Part shown: piece by piece, positions 56,231 to 64,000 of the stretch
Layout of the letters: every line of letters begins with the position of its first letter
Position numbering within the stretch: position 1 is the stretch's first letter
Assembly: GCF_008830365.1 (NCBI RefSeq)
Contig: NZ_WBKI01000001.1
Coordinates: forward strand, 1,364,001-1,428,000
Direction: 5' to 3'
DNA: 64,000 nucleotides
Source of the DNA: Serratia proteamaculans
Lineage (GTDB): Bacteria > Pseudomonadota > Gammaproteobacteria > Enterobacterales > Enterobacteriaceae
Notes under the pieces: generated by a model
What the model was told of the DNA's origin: nothing
The model's database searches: none
The model's input: the letters and a program-made list of their open reading frames with translations, nothing else
Program-made: the position numbers and the translations under genes

Positions 56231-57133
56231 TTAGATCTCACAAAAGGGTTTGATTAATTGTTTAAACCACTCGGCAAAAGCGGTTAAACGTGCGGAACGC
56301 TGGCGACGATGGGGGTAAAGTAGCGCAATGCTCATCGAGGGCGGCCGGGCCTGCGGCAAGATCTCACACAGGCTGCCATTATCCAGGTAATGCTGAACAT
56401 CAAAACGCGGTATCTGCATCATTCCCAACCCCGCCAGGCAACAACCGATATAATTTTCTGCATTGTTCACCGTCACCCGACTGCGCAGCGTTTTTTCAAC
56501 GCACTGTTCATCCTGCTGCCACTGCCAGCTATCCGCCCCTGTCAGAGTCGGCTGCGCGTAGCCCACGACCCAATGATCTTCCAACTGGTCAGGGTGTGCA
56601 GGCGTTCCGTAGCGTTGCAGATAATCCGGGCTGGCGCAGTTGATCATGCTCAGGCGACCCAGCGGCTGGCTGACCAGGCTGCTGTCGCTGAGACTACCGA
56701 CACGCACCACGCAGTCGATCCCTTCCTGGATCAGATCGATCGAACGGTCGCTGGCGCTGAGAAACAGTTGAATTTCGGGGTACTGCAGAAAAAAGTCCGG
56801 TAACGCCGGCACAATCATTCGCCGGGCAATACGGCTGGGGACATCGACCGTCAAACGGCCATCGATCGGGCCATTGTGCCGATGAAACAAAGTGTCCAAT
56901 GTTTGCACGTCTAACAGCAGGTCACGCGCTTTTTCGAGCAACAACTCACCATCGCTGGTCAGTTGTACCCGGCGAGTGGTGCGATGAAACAGGCGGGCGC
57001 CCATTTCGTGTTCCAGTTGCTGTATCGCCGCCGAAACCGTGGTTTTTGGCATCATCAGGATTTGCGAAGCGCGGATAAAACTGCCCACCTCGGCAACCTG
57101 GATAAACACCCGTAATCTCCCTATTTTATCCAC
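56231..57133 (-). CDS. LysR-family transcriptional regulator
   Basis: The 300-residue protein has HTH SFIRASQILMMPKTTVSAAI followed by LEHEMGARLFHRTTRRVQLT, and a PBP-type effector domain (LTVDVPSRIARRMIVPALPD, IQEGIDCVVRVGSLSDSSLV). It starts with GTG at 57133. It lies downstream of the SDR gene in the same direction (53-base gap), so both could be on one transcript; alternatively the regulator controls the SDR gene. Inducer unknown. Confidence 0.86.
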   Translation of the reverse strand: MDKIGRLRVFIQVAEVGSFIRASQILMMPKTTVSAAIQQLEHEMGARLFHRTTRRVQLTSDGELLLEKARDLLLDVQTLDTLFHRHNGPIDGRLTVDVPSRIARRMIVPALPDFFLQYPEIQLFLSASDRSIDLIQEGIDCVVRVGSLSDSSLVSQPLGRLSMINCASPDYLQRYGTPAHPDQLEDHWVVGYAQPTLTGADSWQWQQDEQCVEKTLRSRVTVNNAENYIGCCLAGLGMMQIPRFDVQHYLDNGSLCEILPQARPPSMSIALLYPHRRQRSARLTAFAEWFKQLIKPFCEI

Positions 57134-57186
57134 CGGCAGTGCATCCCGTTAAACAGGCTGCGGCACCGGCCGCAGCAGAATTGATA

Positions 57187-57960
57187 TTAACGGGTAGTAT
57201 AGCCACCGTTGGCAAACAGCGTCTGCCCGGTGATCCACCAACCGTCGGTGACCAAAAACTTGACGATCGGCGCGATGTCTTCAATGTCAGTCAGGCCGGT
57301 TTTCGAGAACTTGCTCAGCGCAGCGGCTGTACTGTGATACGCCACGGCCTCTTTGCTTTCCTGACCGTAGAAGAACGGGGTGTCCATTGGGCCGGGGCCG
57401 ATGGCATTCACGCTGATACCGCGTTCGCCAAACTCCTTGGATGCCGCACGGGTAAAGTGCTCCACCGGTGCCTTGCTCCCCGGATAGACCGCGTAGAACG
57501 GCGTATAAGCCGCCAGCAGTGAACTGACGATCGACACAATTCGGCCGTTATCGGCCAGATGCTTGCCCGCCTGCTGAATAAAGAAGAAAGCCGCCTTGGA
57601 ATTGATGTCGAAACTGCTGTCGTAATCCGCTTCGGTCACCTCGGCAATCGGTTTTTTGATCACCAAACCGGCGGTATTGACGGCAATATCCACTTTGCCA
57701 AATGCCTTGATCGCTTCCTCAAACAGGTGTGCCACGTTAGCCGGCTGGGTCAAATCGCCCTGCACCAGGATCGCCTTGGCGCCCGCCGCGTTAACCGCCT
57801 TCAGCGTTTCCTCCGCTGCCGCCCGGGTCGCATCACTGTTGTAATGCACAACCACCGCCGCAGCCCCGCCGGCCGCCAGATCGCGTGCCACCAGGCCCCC
57901 CAGGTTCTTGGCACCGCCAGCGATCAACACCACTTTTCCATTCAAAGATTGCTTGCTCAT
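57187..57960 (-). CDS. Short-chain dehydrogenase/reductase (SDR)
   Basis: The 257-residue classical SDR has the cofactor motif VVLIAGGAKNLGGLVARDLA, NNAG replaced by VNTAGLVIKKPI, and a changed active site: the Ser strand reads IVSIVSSLLAAYTPFYAVYP, then YPGSKAPVEHF with Tyr and Lys in the YxxxK spacing. The C-terminal NGGYTTR is typical. It probably oxidises or reduces an alcohol/ketone with NAD(P). The substrate is unknown. ATG 57960 is the only sensible start; a LysR gene follows on the same strand. Confidence 0.85.
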   Translation of the reverse strand: MSKQSLNGKVVLIAGGAKNLGGLVARDLAAGGAAAVVVHYNSDATRAAAEETLKAVNAAGAKAILVQGDLTQPANVAHLFEEAIKAFGKVDIAVNTAGLVIKKPIAEVTEADYDSSFDINSKAAFFFIQQAGKHLADNGRIVSIVSSLLAAYTPFYAVYPGSKAPVEHFTRAASKEFGERGISVNAIGPGPMDTPFFYGQESKEAVAYHSTAAALSKFSKTGLTDIEDIAPIVKFLVTDGWWITGQTLFANGGYTTR

Positions 57961-58229
57961 TACAGTGACTCCGTTAGTGAAGGTTGCAACGAGTATAGGA
58001 ACCCTGACCGCTCAGATAATCTGTCCAAATCGGGATGAACCATCCCGCTTTTTCGGCCAATAGGCCTGCGGGGGCGATAAATCTCCATAGCGTGATCGAA
58101 CAGCCGGGCATTCAGCGTAATTCGCACTACACTTGTAAGTTTCCAACGGCAATAGTCGCAAATCGAAACTATTGCTCCCTGCCCGCCGGCCGCTAAACGC
58201 CCAGACGGGCCATAACAGAGGTCAATGTC

Positions 58230-58646
58230 ATGGTGATTCAACCCTATTTATTCTTTAGCGGTAACTGTGAACAGGCGGTGAACTTTTACGTGCAGCAGCT
58301 AGGCGCGACGCTTGAAATGATGATGCGTTACAAAGAGATGCCTGAGGAAGCCAAACAGGGCAACCCGCAGGATGTCAATCCGGAGTCCATCATGCATGCC
58401 CGGTTGCTGATCGGTGAAACGGCGCTGATGGCCTCGGATGGCTGCCCACAAGATGGTGCCGACGCATCACACAAAGGATTTGCCCTGTCACTCAACCCAA
58501 CGACCGTGGAGCAAGGCCGCGAACTGTTTGAAAAACTGTCGCAGGGCGGCCAGGTTACCATGCCTTACCAGTCCACCTTCTGGGCCAAAGGTTTTGGCAT
58601 GCTGACCGACCAGTTTGGCGTCAACTGGATGGTTAACGTTGAATAG
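58230..58646 (+). CDS. VOC-family protein (PhnB/YjdN-like)
   Basis: The 138-residue protein is a two-repeat glyoxalase-fold (VOC) protein of the PhnB/YjdN type: IQPYLFFSGNCEQAVNFYVQ at the N-terminus, HARLLIGETALMASDGCPQD in the middle and TFWAKGFGMLTDQFGVNWMV at the end. These proteins bind metals or small ligands; the exact role is mostly unknown. It is divergent from the SDR gene. ATG 58230 follows AGAGGTCAATGTC. No partner gene is evident. Confidence 0.85.
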   Translation: MVIQPYLFFSGNCEQAVNFYVQQLGATLEMMMRYKEMPEEAKQGNPQDVNPESIMHARLLIGETALMASDGCPQDGADASHKGFALSLNPTTVEQGRELFEKLSQGGQVTMPYQSTFWAKGFGMLTDQFGVNWMVNVE

Positions 58647-58701
58647 CCCGTCATCCCGCTGCGGTGTGCGCCGCCAATAGCGAACATCGCAGCAGCAATC
58701 C

Positions 58702-58896
58702 TCAGTTATAGCGATACCAGTCATAGGCCGCCATGGCGAACAGCACAAACAACGCCGTCAACAGCACCAGTCCCAAACGCCAATAAGGCGACTTACGCTG
58801 CCGCCAGGCAAAGGCGATCATTAACGCCAGCACTCCCAGGGTCAGCGGGTAATAAACCACCAGCGTCAACAAAGTAATAATGATGTAGTCAGACAT
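58702..58896 (-). CDS. Small two-TM membrane protein, 64 aa
   Basis: The 64-residue product has two hydrophobic segments (ITLLTLVVYYPLTLGVLALM and LVLLTALFVLFAMAAY) linked by a basic loop RQRKSPYWR and a YDWYRYN tail. CAGGGATC lies upstream of ATG 58896. It is convergent with the VOC gene. Function unknown; the hydrophobic profile and codon use support a real gene. Confidence 0.55.
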   Translation of the reverse strand: MSDYIIITLLTLVVYYPLTLGVLALMIAFAWRQRKSPYWRLGLVLLTALFVLFAMAAYDWYRYN

Positions 58897-59128
58897 GCAA
58901 GCGATCCCTGTATTCTCTCCGCAGGTTTAGCGCGAACGCTTTACCCTCATCTCCCGCTCTTGTAGCGGTGCTACATACTGTGGTCCGGTCAGTCGGGGTA
59001 ATATATTCCTCCCCTGCCCTCAACAACTTATTCATTTTCACCGTTTAAGGAGTAGTGGTCCAGGTGATTAACGAATAAGATGTAGGATTGTTCTTAGCGC
59101 GATTTGAATATTTTACAGCAAGGGTGAC

Positions 59129-60679
59129 ATGACACAGCAGCAACCGCAGGATGCCGAACGGCTACGCAACGGTAAAAACTCCCCGTTATTATTTCAGGCC
59201 GGCGTGTTCGTCGTCATCGTTGCCGTCACGCTAGTGCTGTTTAACGCCTGGCAGATTTGGAACGCCTATCAACGCGACTTGCAAAGCGCCGAACTGGAAT
59301 CCGCCAATCTGGCCCGCGCGTTAGCGCAGCATGCCGACGATACCTTTATGCAGACAGACAGCACGCTGTCTGACCTGAGCGAACGTATTCAAATTGACGG
59401 CCTGGCTCAACACCCCCTGCTGCGACTACAGAAAGTGATGCAAACACAGGTGGGCAATCAGCCCCAGTTACATGGCCTGTTCGTTTACGACGCCCGTGGC
59501 AATTGGATAGTCACCTCATCGGGCCGATTCGTACAAAACGCCAATAACGCCGACCGCGAGTATTTTAAATATCACCTCGATCACAACAGTAACGCGATCT
59601 ATATCGGTAAGGTGGTACGCAGCCGCTCTACCGGTGATTTGATCATTCCGGTATCACGCCGTATCAACAATCCGGACGGCAGCTTTGCCGGGGTGATACT
59701 GGCCACGCTGTATGTCGATTATTTCCGCCAGTTTTACGATACCTTTGCACTGAACAGTGACGCTTCACTCAACCTGTTACTGGCTGACGGCACCATTCTC
59801 TACCGTCGCCCTTACTCCCTTAACGCCATCGGCAAGAATATCGCCGAGGGCGTGCTGTTCCGTGAGATTCTGCCGCACTCCGAATTCGGCAATGCCACCA
59901 TCATCTCCCGTTACGACAAGGTAGAGCGGATTTATGGCTATTCGCGGGTCAACCGCTATCCGCTGGTGATCGCCGCCGGGTTATCGAAGCAAGATGCGCT
60001 GTCCGACTGGCGTAATGATTCCAGCGTGTTTGCCCTCGGCGGTGCCACCCTGCTGGCCATTCTGCTGGCGATGGGGCTGGTGCTGATGCGTCAAATTAAC
60101 CACAGCGTGCGCACCGAAGCCGAACTGATGCGCACCCGCGATCAACTCACCAGCATCAATCGGACGCTGGAGGAGCTGGCATTGCTGGACGGCCTGACTG
60201 GCCTGGCCAACCGCCGCCAGTTTGATATCGCCTTGAAGAATGAGCTGATGCGCGCTTCACGCAACTACCGCAGCGTGGCGCTGCTGATGTTGGATATCGA
60301 CTGTTTCAAGCAATATAACGACATCTACGGCCACGTCGCCGGTGACCAGTGTCTGCAACAGATCGGGCAAATGCTCAAAGGAATGGCCAGCCGCAGTAAT
60401 GATATTATGGCCCGTTACGGCGGAGAGGAAATGGCCATTATATTGCCGGATACCGACGTTCAGGGGGCACTGATTTTCGCCGAGCGCGTCATCGAAGCGG
60501 TGCGCGATTTGAAAATCCCGCATCAGGGCAACCCGCATGGTATCGTCACCATCAGCATAGGTATCTATGCCAAGGTGCCACATATGTATAACGACACACC
60601 AATGAGCTTTATCAATCAGGCGGACAGCGCCCTGTATCAAGCCAAGGCCCAGGGTAAAAACCGTATTTATACCGCTTAA
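59129..60679 (+). CDS. Membrane diguanylate cyclase with periplasmic sensor
   Basis: The 516-residue protein makes cyclic di-GMP. An N-terminal span (VFVVIVAVTLVLFNAWQIW) leads into a periplasmic dCache-like sensor (about 50-290, GLFVYDARGNWIVTSSGRFV and NLLLADGTILYRRPY), a second span (VFALGGATLLAILLAMGLVL) and a C-terminal GGDEF domain. The active motif is RYGGEEMAI and the catalytic region DGLTGLANRRQFD is intact. The inhibitory I-site RxxD is present as RSND five residues before GGEE, so product feedback is likely. Start ATG 59129 follows AAGGGTGAC. It is monocistronic, followed by a strong hairpin. Confidence 0.93.
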   Translation: MTQQQPQDAERLRNGKNSPLLFQAGVFVVIVAVTLVLFNAWQIWNAYQRDLQSAELESANLARALAQHADDTFMQTDSTLSDLSERIQIDGLAQHPLLRLQKVMQTQVGNQPQLHGLFVYDARGNWIVTSSGRFVQNANNADREYFKYHLDHNSNAIYIGKVVRSRSTGDLIIPVSRRINNPDGSFAGVILATLYVDYFRQFYDTFALNSDASLNLLLADGTILYRRPYSLNAIGKNIAEGVLFREILPHSEFGNATIISRYDKVERIYGYSRVNRYPLVIAAGLSKQDALSDWRNDSSVFALGGATLLAILLAMGLVLMRQINHSVRTEAELMRTRDQLTSINRTLEELALLDGLTGLANRRQFDIALKNELMRASRNYRSVALLMLDIDCFKQYNDIYGHVAGDQCLQQIGQMLKGMASRSNDIMARYGGEEMAIILPDTDVQGALIFAERVIEAVRDLKIPHQGNPHGIVTISIGIYAKVPHMYNDTPMSFINQADSALYQAKAQGKNRIYTA

Positions 60680-60683
60680 TCTG

Positions 60684-60714
60684 CCGGGGCCGTCTCTGAC
60701 CAGGGCGGCCCCGG
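60684..60714 (+). terminator. Strong hairpin after the diguanylate cyclase gene
   Basis: CCGGGGCCG and CGGCCCCGG form a perfect 9-bp stem with a 13-base loop just after the stop; no T-run follows. Confidence 0.5.
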
Positions 60715-61014
60715 ATAAACGCCGGACAATCGACAAAAATAAAACCAACCCGCTGATTAAAAAATAAAAAATAATTTACACCTTTGATTAATTACCGATG
60801 AAAATTAATTGATTTCAGCCCAGTCTATTTTACCCATTCGTTCCATTACCCTGCCGTTTAATGTCTGTTTACTTTTTGGTGAATTTTAATAATGCCAGCA
60901 TCACGCCATCCAGCTTATTAATAGCATTTATTTTAATTCCAAATTAATTCCTGCTGGATATAAATCATTTCAAATAAAAACAATTAAAATATGACCCATT
61001 CGCAAGGAGATATT
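60715..61014 (+). other. AT-rich gap with no gene seen
   Basis: About 300 AT-rich bases between the cyclase terminator and the kdoO remnant. They presumably hold the old kdoO promoter; the GCAAGGAG ribosome site at 61002-61009 is still intact. Confidence 0.45.
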
Positions 61015-61541
61015 ATGCGCGCGGATAACCTTACGCCAGAGCAGGCGTTGATGATCTTGCCACAGCAGCAGTGGAACAGTGCTCCCACTCCCCTTTCCCT
61101 CACCGCCGTCGAGGCGCTGGAGTAAGGGAGAACCCTGTTTTTGCCCGAGTTAAACTTTCCATTATTAGACGATGAAATAACGTTATTGGATCCCGCACTG
61201 GTAGATATAAAACGTAAAAACATCAGCTATTGGCCGGAGACTCACAAATTATCCGGCGTAGCCATAGGCGTGCGACCAGCTCATGGCGTAAAGACGACAG
61301 TCGTCTGCACGTCGACGCTTTCCCTTCGCGCCCCAACCTGGGTGAACATATCCTGCGTATTTTCACCAACATCAATCCCCACGGTGAACACCGCCAATGG
61401 CGCATCGGTGAATCCTTTCCTCAGTTGGCGCGACGCTTTATGCTGGAACAAACCTTCCTGCTGCCGGTCGACGCCATGAAAAAACCACAGCAATCACCGC
61501 TGAAGGTGCTGGAAACCTTGCTGCAGCACCCCTTGCTTTAA
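61015..61541 (+). pseudogene. kdoO: Decayed Kdo 3-hydroxylase gene (kdoO)
   Basis: KdoO is an iron/2-oxoglutarate oxygenase that hydroxylates the Kdo sugar of lipopolysaccharide (about 300 residues). Here ATG 61015 with a good GCAAGGAG site opens 36 codons, then TAA at 61123-61125. The same frame continues as FLPELNFPLLDDEITLLDPA and LVDIKRKNISYWPETHKLSG, typical of the family. Similarity then jumps to another frame: WRKDDSRLHVDAFPSRPN with metal-site HVD, and RIFTNINPHGEHRQWRIGE. After QLARRF the sequence leaps to MLEQTFLLPVDAM, the extreme C-terminus, omitting the second metal histidine. One nonsense codon, one frameshift/deletion and one internal deletion are visible. Confidence 0.82.
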
Positions 61542-61581
61542 TCCGCTTCCAACAGCAGGGTTTCCCCCAGTTGTTGCCCTC

Positions 61582-63654
61582 TCAGCTAACCGACTCGCTA
61601 TCCCCTTGCTGGCGCGCTACCAGTGTCAGAATGCTGTACAACGCCACCGCCTGCTGATGCTGATTGAGCACCTGAACGTCCCACACCACCACGCCATGCG
61701 GACGATCTTCAGCGGTTTTTTGCGGCTTGCGAATTTTCTTCTTGCAGGTCAGCCGTACCTGAATGGTATCGCCAATTTTCACCGGTTCGATAAAACGCAG
61801 ATTTTCCATGCCATAGTTGGCGATTACCGGCCCCACACCCGGATCGACAAACAGCCCGGCAGCAGCAGAAACCACAAAGTAGCCGTGCGCCACCCGCTCG
61901 CCAAACAGTGACTCGGCGGCGCCGATCTTATCCATATGGGCATAGAAATGGTCGCCGCTCAGGCAGGCAAAGTTAACAACGTCGGCTTCGGTCACGGTGC
62001 GGCGTGCGGTGAGCAGGCTGTCCCCCAGCCGCAGCTGTTCAAAGTATTTGCGGAACGGATGAACCGGATCCTCAACTACCGTCGCCCCACGCACCCACTC
62101 ACGGCCGATCGCCGCCAGCATCGCCGGACTACCCTGGATCGCCGTGCGTTGCATATAGTGTTTTACCGCCCGCAGCCCGCCCAGTTCCTCGCCGCCACCG
62201 GCCCGTCCTGGTCCGCCGTGCACCAGCATCGGCAGAGGTGAACCGTGGCCGGTTGATTCCGCTGCCGCCTGTTGATCCAGGATCAGCATGCGGCCGTGGG
62301 CACAGGCGGTGGCGCGGATAAACTGCGTTGCCAGCGCTTCATCGGCGGTCACCAAAGACCCAGCCAGGCTACCCTGTCCTAGCAATGCCAGTTCAATCGC
62401 CTGTTCGGTATGCTGATAAGGCATCAGTGTCGCCACCGGACCGAATGCCTCGGTGCCGTGTACCGCCTGATGAGTAAAGGGATCGGCGCAGTACAACAGC
62501 GTGACCGGGTAAAATGCTCCCCTGGCGACCCCTTCGCCCAGCACCGTCAGTTTATCCGCCACTGCGCCACACAGTGGCTCACAGCCGTTATGCAGCAGGA
62601 AATCGACCTTCTGCTGTACGTCATCGCGCTGTTCGTGGCTGACCAGCGCCCCCATGCGCACCTGCTCCAGTTTAGGGTCACCCACCGTAACACCGGCCAA
62701 CCGCTGCAACAGCGCCTGCTGCACTTCGGCTACCCGCTTCGCCGGCACGATAATCCGCCGGATAGCGGTACATTTTTGCCCGGCCTTGGCAGTCATCTCG
62801 CGGCACACTTCTTTGATAAACAGCGCAAATTCCGGCATCTGCGGCGTAACGTCTTCCCCCAGCACACAGCAGTTGAGCGAATCTGCCTCCATCGTGAAGG
62901 CAATGGATTTTTCCAGCAGGCGCGGATGGGCACGTAGCCGCTGACCGGTCGGTGCCGAGCCGGTAAAGGTCACCGCGTCCTGATAATCGAGATGGTCAAA
63001 CATATCGCCGATGCCACCGCACACCAGTTGCAACGCCCCCTCCGGCACCAGGCCACTGTCGATAATCAGCCTGACCATCGCCTGTGTTAACTGCGCGGTG
63101 GCGGTTGCCGGCTTGATGATCGCCGGCATGCCCGCCAGCCAGGTCGGAGCCAGCTTTTCCAGCATCCCCCAGCAGGGGAAGTTGAAGGCATTGATATGCA
63201 ACGCCACGCCTGGGCGTGAAGTCAGTACATGACGGGCGGCGAACTGCGCCTGTTTGGACAGCGGGATCAGCTCATCTTCCGGCCACAGGGTATCGTCCGG
63301 CAGTTCACGCCCCGCCAGACCCGCATAGGCAAACAGCGTGGCAATACCGCCTTCTATATCCACCCAGCCGTCACTGCGGGTCGCGCCGGTCTGATACGAA
63401 ATCTCATACAGCGCTTCTTTATGCGCCAACAGGTGTTTGGCCACCGCTTTCATCATTTGCGCGCGCTGCTGGAAGGTCATCTGTGCCAGCGCCCTGCCAC
63501 CCTTGCTACGCGCATACTCCAGGCTGGCTGCCAGCGGCAACCCGTCGGAACAAACCTGATACAGCGCTTCGCCGGTAACGGCATGATGGATTTCACGGGG
63601 GGCTCCCTGGCCAAACACCCAACCGCCAGAAAGATAACTGTGTAACTGCTGCAT
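61582..63654 (-). CDS. paaZ: Bifunctional oxepin-CoA hydrolase/aldehyde dehydrogenase PaaZ
   Basis: PaaZ opens the oxepin-CoA ring (C-terminal hot-dog hydratase) and oxidises the resulting semialdehyde (N-terminal ALDH) in aerobic phenylacetate degradation. The 690-residue protein has the ALDH domain (about 1-530) with [37 protein letters not shown] and catalytic cysteine [14 protein letters not shown], then the MaoC-like domain with [20 protein letters not shown] (catalytic Asp and His) and [23 protein letters not shown] 63654 follows GGAGGAGCC; an upstream in-frame start at 63687 adds 11 non-family residues. It is divergent from paaA, as in E. coli. Confidence 0.96.
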   Translation of the reverse strand: MQQLHSYLSGGWVFGQGAPREIHHAVTGEALYQVCSDGLPLAASLEYARSKGGRALAQMTFQQRAQMMKAVAKHLLAHKEALYEISYQTGATRSDGWVDIEGGIATLFAYAGLAGRELPDDTLWPEDELIPLSKQAQFAARHVLTSRPGVALHINAFNFPCWGMLEKLAPTWLAGMPAIIKPATATAQLTQAMVRLIIDSGLVPEGALQLVCGGIGDMFDHLDYQDAVTFTGSAPTGQRLRAHPRLLEKSIAFTMEADSLNCCVLGEDVTPQMPEFALFIKEVCREMTAKAGQKCTAIRRIIVPAKRVAEVQQALLQRLAGVTVGDPKLEQVRMGALVSHEQRDDVQQKVDFLLHNGCEPLCGAVADKLTVLGEGVARGAFYPVTLLYCADPFTHQAVHGTEAFGPVATLMPYQHTEQAIELALLGQGSLAGSLVTADEALATQFIRATACAHGRMLILDQQAAAESTGHGSPLPMLVHGGPGRAGGGEELGGLRAVKHYMQRTAIQGSPAMLAAIGREWVRGATVVEDPVHPFRKYFEQLRLGDSLLTARRTVTEADVVNFACLSGDHFYAHMDKIGAAESLFGERVAHGYFVVSAAAGLFVDPGVGPVIANYGMENLRFIEPVKIGDTIQVRLTCKKKIRKPQKTAEDRPHGVVVWDVQVLNQHQQAVALYSILTLVARQQGDSESVS

Positions 63655-63918
63655 GGCTCCTCCGGAATTCATAAATTTACACAACAAGGATTAATTACGT
63701 ATCAGGTATTGTCCAGTTTTCTCTTGGATGGAATTTAACAAAAATAGAACACCAGCGGGTTTTAGCGCGCTAAGCCGGTCATTCCCTGCCGCTTTTTAAT
63801 TTTAAATACTTATAAATAACAATCAAATAACAAAAGCACCTGTGAGTACCATCGCAAAACCACATAAATGTCGTTTGATCTTTTTGTTATCAGTTTGTAG
63901 CCTTATGGTTAGTTAAAG

Positions 63919-63958
63919 TGATTCACATTTTTATATTCAATGTGAAAAATACGAATCA
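63919..63958 (+). promoter_or_regulatory. PaaX operator in the paaZ-paaA gap
   Basis: TGATTC (63919-63924) and GAATCA (63953-63958) are separated by 28 bases, matching the known E. coli PaaX site TGATTC-N26-28-GAATCA. It lies 14 bases before the paaA start in the gap shared with paaZ. PaaX represses until phenylacetyl-CoA binds. The rest of the 317-base gap holds nothing else I can mark. Confidence 0.85.
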
Positions 63959-63971
63959 CCAAGAGGCAAGC

Positions 63972-64000
63972 ATGACAACTGATGCGCAATATCAGCAACA
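63972..64000 (+). CDS. paaA: Start of the phenylacetyl-CoA epoxidase gene paaA (partial)
   Basis: ATG 63972, behind AAGAGGCAAGC, opens a frame MTTDAQYQQ that runs off the right edge. Its position opposite paaZ and just past the PaaX operator makes it the first gene of the paaABCDE multicomponent epoxidase operon. Only nine codons are visible, so identity rests on context. Confidence 0.65.

Noticed and set aside
63919-63960. CRP site in the paaZ-paaA gap
   Set aside because: TGTGA and TCAC elements are present but the spacing does not fit TGTGA-N6-TCACA; the PaaX pattern explains the palindrome better.

Overview
The window reads as chromosome of an enterobacterium of the Serratia type. It is moderately GC-rich, with AT-rich intergenic islands. 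It carries an RcsA/DsrB neighbourhood, norRVW, a PaaX-type phenylacetate locus, a CspC/E cold-shock gene and MgtC/MgtA. The species is an inference from gene content; no rRNA or tRNA gene was seen.

Layout. (1) 1-13192: the distal half of a type VI secretion (T6SS) operon (tagJ, tssE, tssF, tssG, clpV, a membrane Ser/Thr kinase, vgrG). It ends in a cargo module: an Eag-type chaperone with an extra C-terminal domain, a PAAR/transmembrane effector with a Tse6-like toxin end, and a Tsi6-like immunity protein. An Rhs remnant follows. (2) 13747-14589: kynA. (3) 14789-22328: a tightly coupled eight-gene minus-strand operon (MFS exporter, JmjC-type oxygenase, alpha-oxoamine synthase, CitE-like lyase, acylating aldehyde dehydrogenase, 4-hydroxy-2-oxoacid aldolase, ornithine-cyclodeaminase-like enzyme, MaoC hydratase). 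It resembles no pathway I know and is the best candidate for an undescribed biosynthetic system. A divergent M24 peptidase flanks it. (4) 24436-28754: norR/norVW nitric-oxide detoxification, with a sigma-54 promoter and three NorR half-palindromes. (5) 28877-35544: Dyp peroxidase, an ars deletion scar, ybdK, a LysR regulator with a DMT pair, and satD with a DUF3307 membrane protein. (6) 35576-39567: mgtC, a short leader ORF and an Mg2+ P-type ATPase, with a likely PhoP box. (7) 39688-45712: a secreted glycosidase-like protein, a CoA-transferase, a LysR regulator and a PLP decarboxylase. (8) 46450-48076: rcsA with an RcsAB box, dsrB, and a cspC-type gene. (9) 48360-61541: K+ channel, small envelope proteins, quinone oxidoreductase, EEP phosphatase, SDR and LysR genes, YidB/YeaQ-type stress proteins, a diguanylate cyclase and a decayed kdoO. 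(10) 61582-64000: paaZ and the first codons of paaA around a PaaX operator.

Functionally, the T6SS genes build and recycle the contractile sheath and deliver the cargo at the operon end. The nor, mgt, rcs and paa loci are self-contained stress, metal, capsule and aromatic-degradation units whose regulatory sites can be read directly. Three genes are visibly decaying (rhs fragment, arsB joined to an IclR-family 3' end, kdoO).
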